From assembly GCF_009856365.1 (NCBI RefSeq), contig NZ_WMEX01000001.1:186001-250000 (forward strand): 64,000 nt of DNA. The letters run 5' to 3'. Each line of letters starts with the position of its first letter. The stretch's first letter is position 1. The DNA is from Vreelandella halophila. Its GTDB lineage: Bacteria; Pseudomonadota; Gammaproteobacteria; Pseudomonadales; Oleiphilaceae. This document shows positions 8,553-16,926 of this stretch, piece by piece. The position numbers and the translations under genes are program-made. Under the pieces are notes generated by a model. It was given only the letters and a program-made list of their open reading frames with translations, did not search any database and was not told the DNA's origin.

Positions 8553-9848
8553 GTGATACCCGAGTACCTGACCGCACGTCTTAAGGAATGGGAAAACTGG
8601 CTGCTGGAAAAGCCGGACGCCGAGCACCCCCGTTCGGTGGCCTTTGCCCGCCGCCAGCTGCGCGTCGCCTATGCCGTGGTCCGGGACCTGATGGCCGGCC
8701 AGCTCAACCTCCACGCCATGAGCCTGGTCTACACCACACTCCTCTCAATGGTGCCGCTGCTGGCACTGAGTTTCTCCGTGCTCAAGGCCATGGGCGTGCA
8801 CAACCAGCTCACGCCAGTGCTGTACCAGTTCTTTGAACCCCTGGGTCGACAGGGAACCGAGATTGCCGAGCAGGTCATCACCTTCGTGGACAATATCAAG
8901 GTCGGCGTGCTGGGGTCGGTGGGGCTGCTCCTTCTGGTCTATACCGTGATCGCTCTGGTTCAGAAGATCGAGCGCTCCTTCAACATGGTCTGGCGTGCCC
9001 CGATGGGCCGCTCACTCGGGCAGCGGTTCTCCAACTACCTGAGCGTGATCACCATCGGCCCGCTCCTGATGGTGGCCGGCATTGGCCTCTCGGCCACGGT
9101 CTTCGGCTCCGACATCGTCCAGCAGCTCAGCGCCATCGAGCCCTTCGGCACCCTTATCGCTGTGGTCAGCCGCTCCACCCCCTTCCTGATCACGGTGATC
9201 GCTTTCACCTTTGTCTATGCCTTTGTGCCGAATACCCGGGTCCGCTTCCAGAGTGCCTTCGTGGGCGGGCTTGTCGCGGGTGTGGCCTGGCAGGCCGCGA
9301 GCCTCGCCTTCGCCTCCTTTGCGGTGAATGCCAGCCGCTACGAGGCGATCTACTCCAGCTTTGCCATTGGCATCCTCCTGCTGATCTGGCTCTACATCAA
9401 CTGGATCATCCTGCTTTCAGGCGCCAGCATCAGCTATTACCACCAGCACGAACAGGCGATCTCCTCGCGTCGGGAAGTGCGGTCGTCACCGCAGGTGGAG
9501 GAGCGCCTGGCGCTGGCGCTGATGGAGCGCGTCGCGAAAGCCTTTGACCAGGGCGATAAGCCACCCCGCCAGGAGCTTCTGGCGCTGGATTTCGGCATTC
9601 CCGGGGACATCACCCAGCACGTGAGCGACAAACTGATCCGTGCCGGCATCCTCCACCCTGGCGGGGATGATGGTGAGGAACTGATCCCCGCCCGGTCCCT
9701 GGACCGGATCCGCCTGGTGGATATCCTCAGCGCCGCCCGGGCGGATGAGGACGGGTTGCTCGCGCGTCTGCCGGCTGTGGATGCGCCGCAGATGGAAGAG
9801 ATTGCGGATGCCCGGCTTACGCAGACACTGGCGGACTGGGTGCGATGA
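8553..9848 (+). CDS. YihY/BrkB family inner-membrane protein
   Basis: Protein of 431 aa with about six transmembrane helices in its first 300 residues (for example LYTTLLSMVPLLALSFSVL was read as VYTTLLSMVPLLALSFSVL, and ILLLIWLYINWIILLSGA), followed by a soluble 120-residue C-terminal tail. The family (once called RNase BN) has no firmly established activity; the old RNase name is considered mistaken. The tail has a winged-helix flavour (GIPGDITQHVSDKLIRAGIL) as in the longer proteobacterial members. The start is GTG at 8553 behind CAGGGGCAG. Likely co-transcribed with yjbQ. Confidence 0.88.
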   Translation: MIPEYLTARLKEWENWLLEKPDAEHPRSVAFARRQLRVAYAVVRDLMAGQLNLHAMSLVYTTLLSMVPLLALSFSVLKAMGVHNQLTPVLYQFFEPLGRQGTEIAEQVITFVDNIKVGVLGSVGLLLLVYTVIALVQKIERSFNMVWRAPMGRSLGQRFSNYLSVITIGPLLMVAGIGLSATVFGSDIVQQLSAIEPFGTLIAVVSRSTPFLITVIAFTFVYAFVPNTRVRFQSAFVGGLVAGVAWQAASLAFASFAVNASRYEAIYSSFAIGILLLIWLYINWIILLSGASISYYHQHEQAISSRREVRSSPQVEERLALALMERVAKAFDQGDKPPRQELLALDFGIPGDITQHVSDKLIRAGILHPGGDDGEELIPARSLDRIRLVDILSAARADEDGLLARLPAVDAPQMEEIADARLTQTLADWVR

Positions 9849-9927
9849 TCCTGGGTCTTGCAGCGTCTGATGGCTGATCCCTCCCGGAAGCCTGCGCGTA
9901 CTCCTCTCCCATATGGCTCTATCAGAA

Positions 9928-9964
9928 GCTGCCCCTTGTTGAGGTGCTTTTCCTCCGGGGCAGC
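9928..9964 (+). other. Stem-loop after the yihY homologue
   Basis: GCTGCCCC (9928-9935) pairs perfectly with GGGGCAGC (9957-9964); inside the 21-base loop GAGG can pair with CCTC, giving a two-part stem. It lies in the 208-base gap before the chemoreceptor gene. No T run follows directly, so it may act as a transcript-end structure or be incidental. Nothing else in the gap stands out apart from the ribosome site of the next gene. Confidence 0.4.
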
Positions 9965-10056
9965 AATGACGCCTCTTTTCGCCCTGTGTTTGGACCGGAT
10001 CCTGCTGGATCTGCTTTCCTTGACGGCAGGACAACCGGCTCCGGGAGTAGTAACCC

Positions 10057-11574
10057 ATGACGACCCTGAATCAACAGGCGCATGAACGCCTGCCCAATGA
10101 CAGACTGATGCTTGGCCTGCTTCTGGCCCACGTGCCCGTTGTCGGGCTGATCATTCCCTGGGGGTATGAAACCACGGCGTTTGCGCTGACGGCTTCCGTG
10201 GTCCTGGGATTGCTCGTGGCCCTCGCCCACGCGGCTCTGAAGGGTCAGCGTGCGTTCTCCGTTGTTGTGGCAATGGCGCTCATGGCGTTTTCGGCGATCA
10301 TGATCCAGGCCCAGATGGGGCGCATTGAGATGCACTTCCACATCTTTGGTGCCCTCGCCTTTGTGATTCTCTACCGGGACTGGCTGCCGGTTGTCGCTGG
10401 TGCCCTCGTGATTGCTGTCCACCATATGGTGATGACGGCACTGCAGCTTGAGGGCGTGTCCGTCGGTGGTATGCCACTGATGATTTTCAGCCATGACTGC
10501 AGCTGGGGGGTGGCTTTCCTGCACGCGGCCTTCGTGGTGTTTGAGGCTTCCGTGCTCGTATTCCTGGCGCGGCTTCTGGGCGCGGAGAAAGAGCGAACCC
10601 ACCGTATGCGTGAACTGGTGGAACGCGTTGCCGGGGATGGGGATCTGAGTGTGCGCCTGGATGCTGGCGGGCAGGATGCCAGTGCCACGGCCTTTGACCG
10701 GTTGATGGAACAGTTTGAAGGGCTGGTCCGCGACGCTACCGGGCTCTCCCGGAGGCTTCAGTCCGTTTCCGGCAATGTGGATGAGCTCAGCCAGGGCACT
10801 CTTGCCGCGGCGGATAACCTTCAGGGCCAGACCACGCAGGCGGCTTCGGCCATGGAGCAGATGAGCTCCTCGGTCAGGGGGGTCGCGGACAATGCGGCCC
10901 AGGGCTCCGAGGCAGCCACCCGTGCAGCGGCCCACGTGGGCGCCAGCCGCCAGGATGCCGATCAGGCCCACCAGGTGACCCGGGCCAGTAACGAGGCTAT
11001 GGAGCAGGCGAGTAGCGTGATCCGCCGACTGAGTGATCAGGTGGCGGAAATCCACGGAGCCGTGAGCGCCATCAATGAGATCTCCGACCAGACCAACCTC
11101 CTGGCACTGAATGCGGCCATTGAGGCTGCACGCGCCGGTGAGCACGGGCGTGGCTTCGCGGTGGTGGCCGATGAGGTGCGCAGCCTGTCCCAGCGTACCC
11201 AGTCCTTCACGCAGCAGGTGCAATCCATTGTGGCCCAGCTCAACGAGGGCAGTGAGCAGGCGCTGGCGGCGATCGACATGGGGACCACCCGCTCGGGCGA
11301 GGCGCTGCAGCAGATGGAGCGGGTCAGTGAGGGCGCCCAGGAACTGGAGACGCTGGTGAACGACCTCAGTGGTTTGAGCCAGCAGATTGCTGCTGCCGCG
11401 GAGCAGCAGTCCTCCGCTGCGGATGAGATCAGTGGCAGTGTCCAGTCCGCGGCGGATGAGAATCGAACCGTGGCGGAGAAATCGGGTGAGACCCGCGAAT
11501 CCGCGTCCGAGCTGCGCGCCCTGGCGACGGAAATGGATCAGCTTCTGAGCGGGTTCAGTATCAGGCGCGATTGA
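10057..11574 (+). CDS. Methyl-accepting chemotaxis protein with membrane-embedded sensor region
   Basis: Protein of 505 aa. The first 180 residues are about six membrane helices with almost no periplasmic domain; then comes a HAMP-like linker ([14 protein letters not shown]) and a long helical signalling domain. The receptor tip is clear: [39 protein letters not shown]. It would control CheA/CheW at the inner membrane; no che genes are in the window. The membrane part has charged residues and histidines in [19 protein letters not shown] and AVHHMVM, so it may sense something within the membrane or a bound cofactor (inference). Start ATG at 10057 behind CCGGGAG. Confidence 0.93.
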   Translation: MTTLNQQAHERLPNDRLMLGLLLAHVPVVGLIIPWGYETTAFALTASVVLGLLVALAHAALKGQRAFSVVVAMALMAFSAIMIQAQMGRIEMHFHIFGALAFVILYRDWLPVVAGALVIAVHHMVMTALQLEGVSVGGMPLMIFSHDCSWGVAFLHAAFVVFEASVLVFLARLLGAEKERTHRMRELVERVAGDGDLSVRLDAGGQDASATAFDRLMEQFEGLVRDATGLSRRLQSVSGNVDELSQGTLAAADNLQGQTTQAASAMEQMSSSVRGVADNAAQGSEAATRAAAHVGASRQDADQAHQVTRASNEAMEQASSVIRRLSDQVAEIHGAVSAINEISDQTNLLALNAAIEAARAGEHGRGFAVVADEVRSLSQRTQSFTQQVQSIVAQLNEGSEQALAAIDMGTTRSGEALQQMERVSEGAQELETLVNDLSGLSQQIAAAAEQQSSAADEISGSVQSAADENRTVAEKSGETRESASELRALATEMDQLLSGFSIRRD

Positions 11575-11591
11575 GCCCGGTCTACGGGCTC
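11573..11591. terminator. Possible bidirectional terminator overlapping both stop codons
   Basis: GAGCCCG (11573-11579) and CGGGCTC (11585-11591) form a perfect 7-bp stem with a five-base loop. It overlaps the stop of the chemoreceptor gene and the stop of the convergent binding-protein gene, the usual place for a shared terminator. The T-rich stretch after it on the plus strand (CTCTTGATGTTG) is weak. Confidence 0.5.
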
Positions 11592-12358
11592 TTGATGTTG
11601 TAGGGCTCTTTAGACGGCAGTCGATCGCGCTGCTTGAGGTCTCTCAGGTTCTGATCCCAATCATCAGCCAGGGCCTGAGCGTTTGCCAGCATCTTTGAGA
11701 CGAAGAAATGGACATCCAGTCGAGCGATGACATCGCTCTCAAGGCCGGTGAGCCCATACTGGGCAATGGTGGTGTCCGCCGACGTCTGGTAGTTCAGCAG
11801 GTAGTCGGCACGCCCAAACTGGATCATCTGGAGCGCTGACTGGTGCGTTCGGGCCTCAGTGATGCGCATGGCATCGCTTTCAGCCTCAAAGAAGCGCCCG
11901 AGCTGGCCGTAGGAGTAGCCTTTCATCAGCACCACGTGATGGCCCTTCAGTTGCTCCACATCGCTGACCGGTTGGGTGTCCTTGCGGTGGTACACGGTCA
12001 GGTTGAGGGTGATGGCGGGTTCTTCGGCCTCGACAGCGGTGTTTTTCAGTCGGTGCAGGTCGGCTGCAGCCAGTGTGAAAGCGGTCTCGCCGGAGTCAAT
12101 CTGGCGATAGAGGCGGGTGGCCGGGTGCTGTACGAAGCGCACGGGCTGATCCATGGCACTGAATACCTGGCGAGCCAGCTCTACAAGGTATCCCTTCGAC
12201 TGGCCCTCACTGTCCGTGTACCCGAAAGGCGGCAGGTGAATGTAGCCGAATTCCAGTGGCTCGGGTTCCGTCTGCGCGGATGCCTCCGTGGACAGGAGCA
12301 GGAGGCTGAACAGCAGAGACATGAACAGTGAGGTTCGGGAACTGCGGCGCAGGGACAT
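11582..12358 (-). CDS. Periplasmic solute-binding protein, family 3 (amino-acid-type)
   Basis: Protein of 258 aa with a signal peptide (hydrophobic LFMSLLFSLLLLS, cleavage probably after EASAQ). The mature part opens with EFGYIHLPPFGYTDSEGQSKGY, the typical beginning of SBP_bac_3 proteins. No permease or ATPase genes lie next to it, so it is an orphan binding protein; such proteins may serve a distant ABC transporter or act as sensors. It converges on the chemoreceptor, but a functional link between them is only a guess. Confidence 0.8.
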   Translation of the reverse strand: MSLRRSSRTSLFMSLLFSLLLLSTEASAQTEPEPLEFGYIHLPPFGYTDSEGQSKGYLVELARQVFSAMDQPVRFVQHPATRLYRQIDSGETAFTLAAADLHRLKNTAVEAEEPAITLNLTVYHRKDTQPVSDVEQLKGHHVVLMKGYSYGQLGRFFEAESDAMRITEARTHQSALQMIQFGRADYLLNYQTSADTTIAQYGLTGLESDVIARLDVHFFVSKMLANAQALADDWDQNLRDLKQRDRLPSKEPYNIKSP

Positions 12359-12441
12359 CGTTCACCTGTCAGAGGGGGGATAGGGGAAGGTGATTCTATC
12401 GGCTGCACTCACTTTATGCGCTGATCAGGATGTAAACAATT

Positions 12442-13671
12442 TCAAAACATCGTCGCCCCGAAGATAAAGGTCAGCTGCGCCAGGCCGGCGAGGAAACCCA
12501 GGGCAGCGCCGGCGGCGATCAGCTTGATCTCGTCCTCCTGGAAACAGGGCCTCAGCAGCTCCTGGAATTCCGCGGGTGAGAGTTCCTCCATGCGCCGGCG
12601 CATGATGTCCTCCACGGCGGCGGCCCGGTCGTTGGCGAACATGGGGTCGTCGAAGGTTTCGCTCGCGATTTCGATGGACAGATCGCCCACGCGCTGCTTG
12701 AGGTTGGCGAAGGAGGTGGGGCCGAAAGCCATCTGGGTGAAGGCCTTGCCCATGCCGGCGGTCTCATCCACCAGCTTTTTCATGTGCTTGCGCACCAGGT
12801 TGCGGGCGCGGTCGGCTTTCGGGCCGTTGAGAATGGCATCCACCAGGTTGCCCACGGTCAGGATCTCGTGGGTGACAATGTGGCAGAAGGATTGGGCCAC
12901 CTCGGGCTGACGGCGCAGGAACTGGCCCTGCAGTCGGAAGGGGCCGATCTTCACAGGGTAGAGCGGGCGGAAAATGAAATTGAGCGCGATCCAGTTGGTG
13001 GCCCAGCCCACCAGAAGCCCGAAGAAGGGCAGGATCCAGCCGGCCTGGAAATAGTACCAGACGATCATCTGGATGATGCCGAAGGCGAAGCCGAAGTAGA
13101 GCCCGGAGTTGATGATGAAGCGGAATTCCTTCTCGCCGCATTCGAGGAAGATGCGGTTGAGCAGGGAGCGGTCCTCGCCCAGCTGGGTGACTACCATGTT
13201 CTGGATGTCGAGCAGATCCTCGGCGTTGTTGGAGAAGTCATCAACCAGGTTGTCCACCAGTTCGGGGGAACGGTCCCGGACCCGCTGGTAGATCATTTCC
13301 CGTGCTTTCTGGGGCAGGTTTTCCCAGAAAGTGGGGTGTTCGGCGAGCATGATCTCGTCCACGTATTCGTCGGTGCGTGGCACGGTGTGGTCCACGATGT
13401 ACTGGGTCAGAACGCGTGGGTCGATGTACTCGAAGATCTCCTGGACGGTGCCGATCTTGGCGATGGTGGAGTCCACGGCAATGCGGGCCATCTTTTCGGC
13501 CTTGGAGGGAATGATGCCCTGCCAGCCCAGGAAGGGGCGGATGCCGATGAATTCCTTGGGGTAGAAGGTGAGCTTGATCGCCATCCAGTTGGTGATCCAG
13601 CCGATGAGCGCGGCGATCACCGGGATGCTCAGGTATTTCCAGAATTCCGGGTTGGTGAGCAGGTCCGTCAT
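12442..13671 (-). CDS. DUF445 family inner-membrane protein
   Basis: Protein of 409 aa. Membrane segments lie near the N-terminus (ISIPVIAALIGWITNWMAIKL-like, read as LSIPVIAALIGWITNWMAIK), in the middle (two helices, including FGLLVGWATNWIALNFIF) and at the C-terminus (AAGAALGFLAGLAQLTFIFG). The repeated GW-TNW motifs followed by KLTFYP and NFIFRP are characteristic of DUF445, whose function is unknown. Its start overlaps the rsmE stop by four bases, so it is the last gene of a bioA-rsmE-DUF445 transcript. Confidence 0.9.
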   Translation of the reverse strand: MTDLLTNPEFWKYLSIPVIAALIGWITNWMAIKLTFYPKEFIGIRPFLGWQGIIPSKAEKMARIAVDSTIAKIGTVQEIFEYIDPRVLTQYIVDHTVPRTDEYVDEIMLAEHPTFWENLPQKAREMIYQRVRDRSPELVDNLVDDFSNNAEDLLDIQNMVVTQLGEDRSLLNRIFLECGEKEFRFIINSGLYFGFAFGIIQMIVWYYFQAGWILPFFGLLVGWATNWIALNFIFRPLYPVKIGPFRLQGQFLRRQPEVAQSFCHIVTHEILTVGNLVDAILNGPKADRARNLVRKHMKKLVDETAGMGKAFTQMAFGPTSFANLKQRVGDLSIEIASETFDDPMFANDRAAAVEDIMRRRMEELSPAEFQELLRPCFQEDEIKLIAAGAALGFLAGLAQLTFIFGATMF

Positions 13672-14417
13672 TCAGCAGTTTCCTTACCGGAGGAATGGAA
13701 GTCGCCCCACAGCCACTGGCACAGGCCAATGGCAGCCACCGGCGCGGTTTCAGTGCGCAGTACCCGTGGGCCCAGGGCCAGGGGCGCGAAGCCCGCCGTT
13801 GCGGCGGCATCGAGCTCGGAATCATCCAGCCCGCCTTCCGGGCCAATGAGCAGGGCAACCGAGGTGGGCGCGGTGTCCTGGCTGCGGACCGGCTGGCCTT
13901 CATGGTGAAGGACGAGCCGGATAGCGTCGTCACAGTGCGTGAGCCAGTCGGCCAGTTTCATGGGGGAATGGATCGTCGGTATCCGGGCGCGGCCACACTG
14001 TTCAGCGGCGCTGATCGCCACCTGCTGCCAGTTCTTCAGGCGCTTGCGCTCACGTTCCGGGTTGAGCCGCACCTCGCAGCGGGCGCTGTCCAGAGGCTGG
14101 ATGGCGGTCACACCCATCTCGGTGGCCTTCTGGATGGCGTAATCCATGCGATCACCCCGGGACATGACCTGACCCAGGGTGATGGCCAGCGGGGATTCGG
14201 TGCCGGGGTCATGGGGCGACTCAACGTGTACGGTGAGCCGCTTGCGGCCGGCCTCGAGGATTTCCGCCGGGTAGTCCAGTCCGTCACCGTTGAACAGCAC
14301 CACTCGGTCGCCTGCATTCATGCGCAGGACAGTACCGGCGTGATGGGCGGCGTTACCGGCAAGGGTGTGCTCGCCCGGCGCCAGAGTCTCCGGGGTGTGG
14401 ATCCGCGGTATCCGCAT
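13668..14417 (-). CDS. rsmE: 16S rRNA (uracil-1498-N3)-methyltransferase RsmE
   Basis: SPOUT-class methyltransferase, 249 aa, which methylates U1498 of 16S rRNA using SAM. Seen: MRIPRIHTPETL at the start, RGDRMDYAIQKATEMGVTAI, the SAM-binding knot LLIGPEGGLDDSELDAA and LGPRVLRTETAPVAAI near the C-terminus. The ATG at 14417 was chosen because residues from there match the family; a longer in-frame start would run back into bioA. Seven bases separate it from the bioA stop. Confidence 0.95.
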   Translation of the reverse strand: MRIPRIHTPETLAPGEHTLAGNAAHHAGTVLRMNAGDRVVLFNGDGLDYPAEILEAGRKRLTVHVESPHDPGTESPLAITLGQVMSRGDRMDYAIQKATEMGVTAIQPLDSARCEVRLNPERERKRLKNWQQVAISAAEQCGRARIPTIHSPMKLADWLTHCDDAIRLVLHHEGQPVRSQDTAPTSVALLIGPEGGLDDSELDAAATAGFAPLALGPRVLRTETAPVAAIGLCQWLWGDFHSSGKETAE

Positions 14418-14424
14418 CAGTGCC

Positions 14425-15777
14425 TCAGTCCCTGGTGGCCTTGTCGATGCCTTCGGTGGCCACGGTGGCCAGGTGCCGGATCTGGTCCTCATTGATCACG
14501 TAGGGCGGCATGAAATAGGTGACGTTGCCCAGCGGCCGCAGCAGTGCCTCGCGGTTGATGGAGTGCTGGTAGACGCGCAGCCCGCGGCGTTCCTGCCAGG
14601 GGAAGGGCTCCATGGTGGCTTTGTCCTTGACCAGCTCCATGGCGAGGATCATGCCGTGCTGGCGGATATCGCCCACGTGCGGGTGCTCGCGCAGGTGTTC
14701 CACGCTCTCGCCCATGATCCGGGCTTTCTCACGATTGCTCTCGATGACGTTGTCATCCCGGAAGATGTCCAGGGTTGCCCGTGCCACGGCGCAGCCGATG
14801 GGGTTGCCGGTGTAGCTGTGTGAGTGAAGGAACGCCTTCATGGTTTCGAAGTCATCGTAGAAGGCCTCGAAGACGTCGTCCGTGGTCATTGTGATCGACA
14901 GTGGCAGGTAGCCGGCGGTCAGGCCCTTGGAAAGGCACATGAAATCCGGTGAGATGCCGGCCTGCTCGCAGGCGAAGAGGGTGCCGGTGCGGCCGAAGCC
15001 CACGGCGATCTCGTCCGCGATCAGGTGGATGTTGTAGCGGTCGCAGGCCTCGCGCAGCTTCTTCAGGTAGATGGGGTCGTACATGCGCATATGGCCGGCG
15101 CACTGAACCAGCGGCTCGACGATGACGGCGCAGACGTTGTCCGCGTTCTCGGCCATGAGCTTTTCCATGTGCTCAAACTGGCGCAGGGCGTAATCCTCCC
15201 AGCTCTCGCCCTTCTCGCGGTAGAAGGCGTCCGGGGCCGGGGCGGTGAGCATCTCCATCAGCAGCGGCTCGTAGGTCTCGCGGTAAAGGCCCACGTCGCT
15301 GAGCGCGAGGGCGCCCAGGGTTTCGCCGTGGTAACTGTTGGAGATGTTGATGAAGTTCTTCTTCGCCGGCTTACCCGTATTGCGGAAATAGTGGTAGCTC
15401 ATCTTGAGCGCCACCTCGATGGCCGAGGAGCCGTTGTCCGCATAGAAGCAGCGGTTGAGTCCTTCGGGCGTCACATCGATCAGGCGTTCCGACAGGTCGA
15501 TCACCGGTTCATGGGTAAAGCCGGCAAGCATGGCGTGCTCAAGCTGCTGGGTCTGCTGGTTGATGGCCTCGTTGATGCGCGGGTTGGCATGCCCAAACAG
15601 GTTCACCCACCAGGAGCTGACCGCATCGATGTAGCGGTTGCCGTCAAAGTCGTAGAGCCAGACGCCTTCACCGCGCTTGAACGGAATGAGTGGGAGCGTC
15701 TCGTGGTCCTTCATCTGGGTGCAGGGGTGCCAGACGGCCTTCAGGTCACGCTCGATCATCTCGCGGTTGGATGTCAC
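14425..15777 (-). CDS. bioA: Adenosylmethionine-8-amino-7-oxononanoate aminotransferase BioA
   Basis: PLP-dependent class III aminotransferase of biotin synthesis, 450 aa, converting KAPA to DAPA with SAM as amino donor. Seen: DAVSSWWVNLFGHANPRIN, the BioA marker WHPCTQMKDHETLPLIP at the N-terminus, LIADEIAVGFGRTGTLFACE, and the PLP lysine in MCLSKGLTAGYLPL. It is separated from other bio genes and leads the bioA-rsmE-DUF445 group. A SAM-using enzyme next to the methyl-cycle genes is probably coincidence. Confidence 0.96.
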   Translation of the reverse strand: MTSNREMIERDLKAVWHPCTQMKDHETLPLIPFKRGEGVWLYDFDGNRYIDAVSSWWVNLFGHANPRINEAINQQTQQLEHAMLAGFTHEPVIDLSERLIDVTPEGLNRCFYADNGSSAIEVALKMSYHYFRNTGKPAKKNFINISNSYHGETLGALALSDVGLYRETYEPLLMEMLTAPAPDAFYREKGESWEDYALRQFEHMEKLMAENADNVCAVIVEPLVQCAGHMRMYDPIYLKKLREACDRYNIHLIADEIAVGFGRTGTLFACEQAGISPDFMCLSKGLTAGYLPLSITMTTDDVFEAFYDDFETMKAFLHSHSYTGNPIGCAVARATLDIFRDDNVIESNREKARIMGESVEHLREHPHVGDIRQHGMILAMELVKDKATMEPFPWQERRGLRVYQHSINREALLRPLGNVTYFMPPYVINEDQIRHLATVATEGIDKATRD

Positions 15778-15875
15778 GACTGCCTCCCGGTGGATCGTTT
15801 ACAGAATCATCAGTGGGGGAGTGATGATACGGGCCGGGGGCCGGGCATGGAAGGGCTGTAATGACGGGGAGAGGA

Positions 15876-15926
15876 TGTAGGAGCGGCTATAGCCGCGACC
15901 GGGTCGCAGCCATGGCTGCTCCTACA
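15876..15926. repeat. REP/BIME-like palindromic element
   Basis: A 51-bp element with outer arms TGTAGGAGC (15876-15884) and GCTCCTACA (15918-15926) and three inner palindromes: GGCTATAGCC, CGACC-G-GGTCG and CAGCCATGGCTG. It has the layout of two inverted REP units, a type spread by RAYT transposases in Pseudomonas and relatives. It lies in the 163-base gap between bioA and metF, close to the end of metF. Confidence 0.8.
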
Positions 15927-15940
15927 TGGAAGGGCGGTGT

Positions 15941-16822
15941 TCAGAATGCGATCTTTTCCTGTACCTCGTTGTCGAGGCCGAGGTTTTTCCAGATGCGCAT
16001 GCTGGGATCCGCCTGGTTCAGCGTGTAGAAGTGCAGGCCCGGTGCGCCGGCGTCGAGCAGCTGCTCGCACATGCGCGTGACCACTTCCTCGCCGAACTTC
16101 TTGATGGAGTCGGTGTCGTCACCGTAGGCTTCCATCTGCTTGCGGATCCAGCGGGGAACATCCGCGCCGCACATCTCGCTGAACTGGACCACCTTCTGGA
16201 AGTTCACGATCGGCATGATGCCGGGAACCACCGGAATGTCCACGCCCATCTTCTCCAGCCGGTCGATGAAGTGGAAGTAACTCTCGACGTTGAAGAAGTA
16301 CTGGGTGATGGCACTGTTGGCGCCGGCCTCGACCTTGCGCTTGAAGTTCATCAGGTCCGCCTCGGCGCTCTGCGCCTGCGGGTGGAACTCCGGGTAGGCC
16401 GCCACTTCCAGGGAGAAGTGATCGCCACTGTGCTCGCGGATGTATTCCACCAGCTCGTTGGCATAACGCATCTCGCCATAGCCGGTGTTGCCCATGCCGG
16501 AGGGGATATCACCGCGCAGGGCCACGATCCGTTCCACGCCGCCTTCCTTATAGGCGTCGAGAAGGTCGGAGATGATGGCCTTGTCGGAACCGACGCACGA
16601 CAGGTGCGGTGCGGTCGAGATGCCTTTCTGGTTGAGCTCGATCACCGTGTTCTTGGTGCCTTCGCGGGTGGAGCCGCCGGCACCGAAGGTGACCGAGAAG
16701 AATTCAGGGTTGAGCGTCGCGAGCTTGTCGCGCGTCTGATGCAGAGTCTCAGCGCCTTTGTCGCTCTTCGGAGGGAAGAACTCAAAGCTGAAACGTCGCT
16801 TGAACTGCTTCTGACTTTTCAT
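15941..16822 (-). CDS. metF: Methylenetetrahydrofolate reductase MetF
   Basis: FAD-dependent TIM-barrel enzyme, 293 aa, reducing methylene-THF to methyl-THF, the methyl donor for methionine synthesis. Seen: FSFEFFPPKSDKGAETL, the FSVTFGAGGSTREGT segment, RIVALRGDIP, and ITQYFFNVESYFHFID. It is the last gene of sahR-metK-ahcY-metF. The 104-base gap upstream holds a good terminator hairpin, so its expression may be lowered relative to ahcY. Confidence 0.97.
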   Translation of the reverse strand: MKSQKQFKRRFSFEFFPPKSDKGAETLHQTRDKLATLNPEFFSVTFGAGGSTREGTKNTVIELNQKGISTAPHLSCVGSDKAIISDLLDAYKEGGVERIVALRGDIPSGMGNTGYGEMRYANELVEYIREHSGDHFSLEVAAYPEFHPQAQSAEADLMNFKRKVEAGANSAITQYFFNVESYFHFIDRLEKMGVDIPVVPGIMPIVNFQKVVQFSEMCGADVPRWIRKQMEAYGDDTDSIKKFGEEVVTRMCEQLLDAGAPGLHFYTLNQADPSMRIWKNLGLDNEVQEKIAF

Positions 16823-16878
16823 GAATCTGTTCCTTTCGGGCGCCTGGCCCGGTCAATCACTGATTCAGAACCGGGAAA

Positions 16879-16900
16879 GCCGGGGCCCGAAGACCCCGGC
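16879..16900 (-). terminator. Terminator-like hairpin between ahcY and metF
   Basis: On the minus strand the transcript would fold GCCGGGGUC-UUCG-GGCCCCGGC, a nine-pair stem (one G-U) closed by a stable UUCG tetraloop and followed by UUU. It sits 27 bases after the ahcY stop and 57 bases before metF. The short U run suggests partial termination or message protection. Confidence 0.6.
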
Positions 16901-16926
16901 TGTCGCCTTGATGAATCCGCGTGGGA

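Noticed and set aside
9858-10085. 75-codon frame between the yihY homologue and the chemoreceptor gene
   Set aside because: Overlaps the chemoreceptor start, has no convincing ribosome site and no recognisable sequence.
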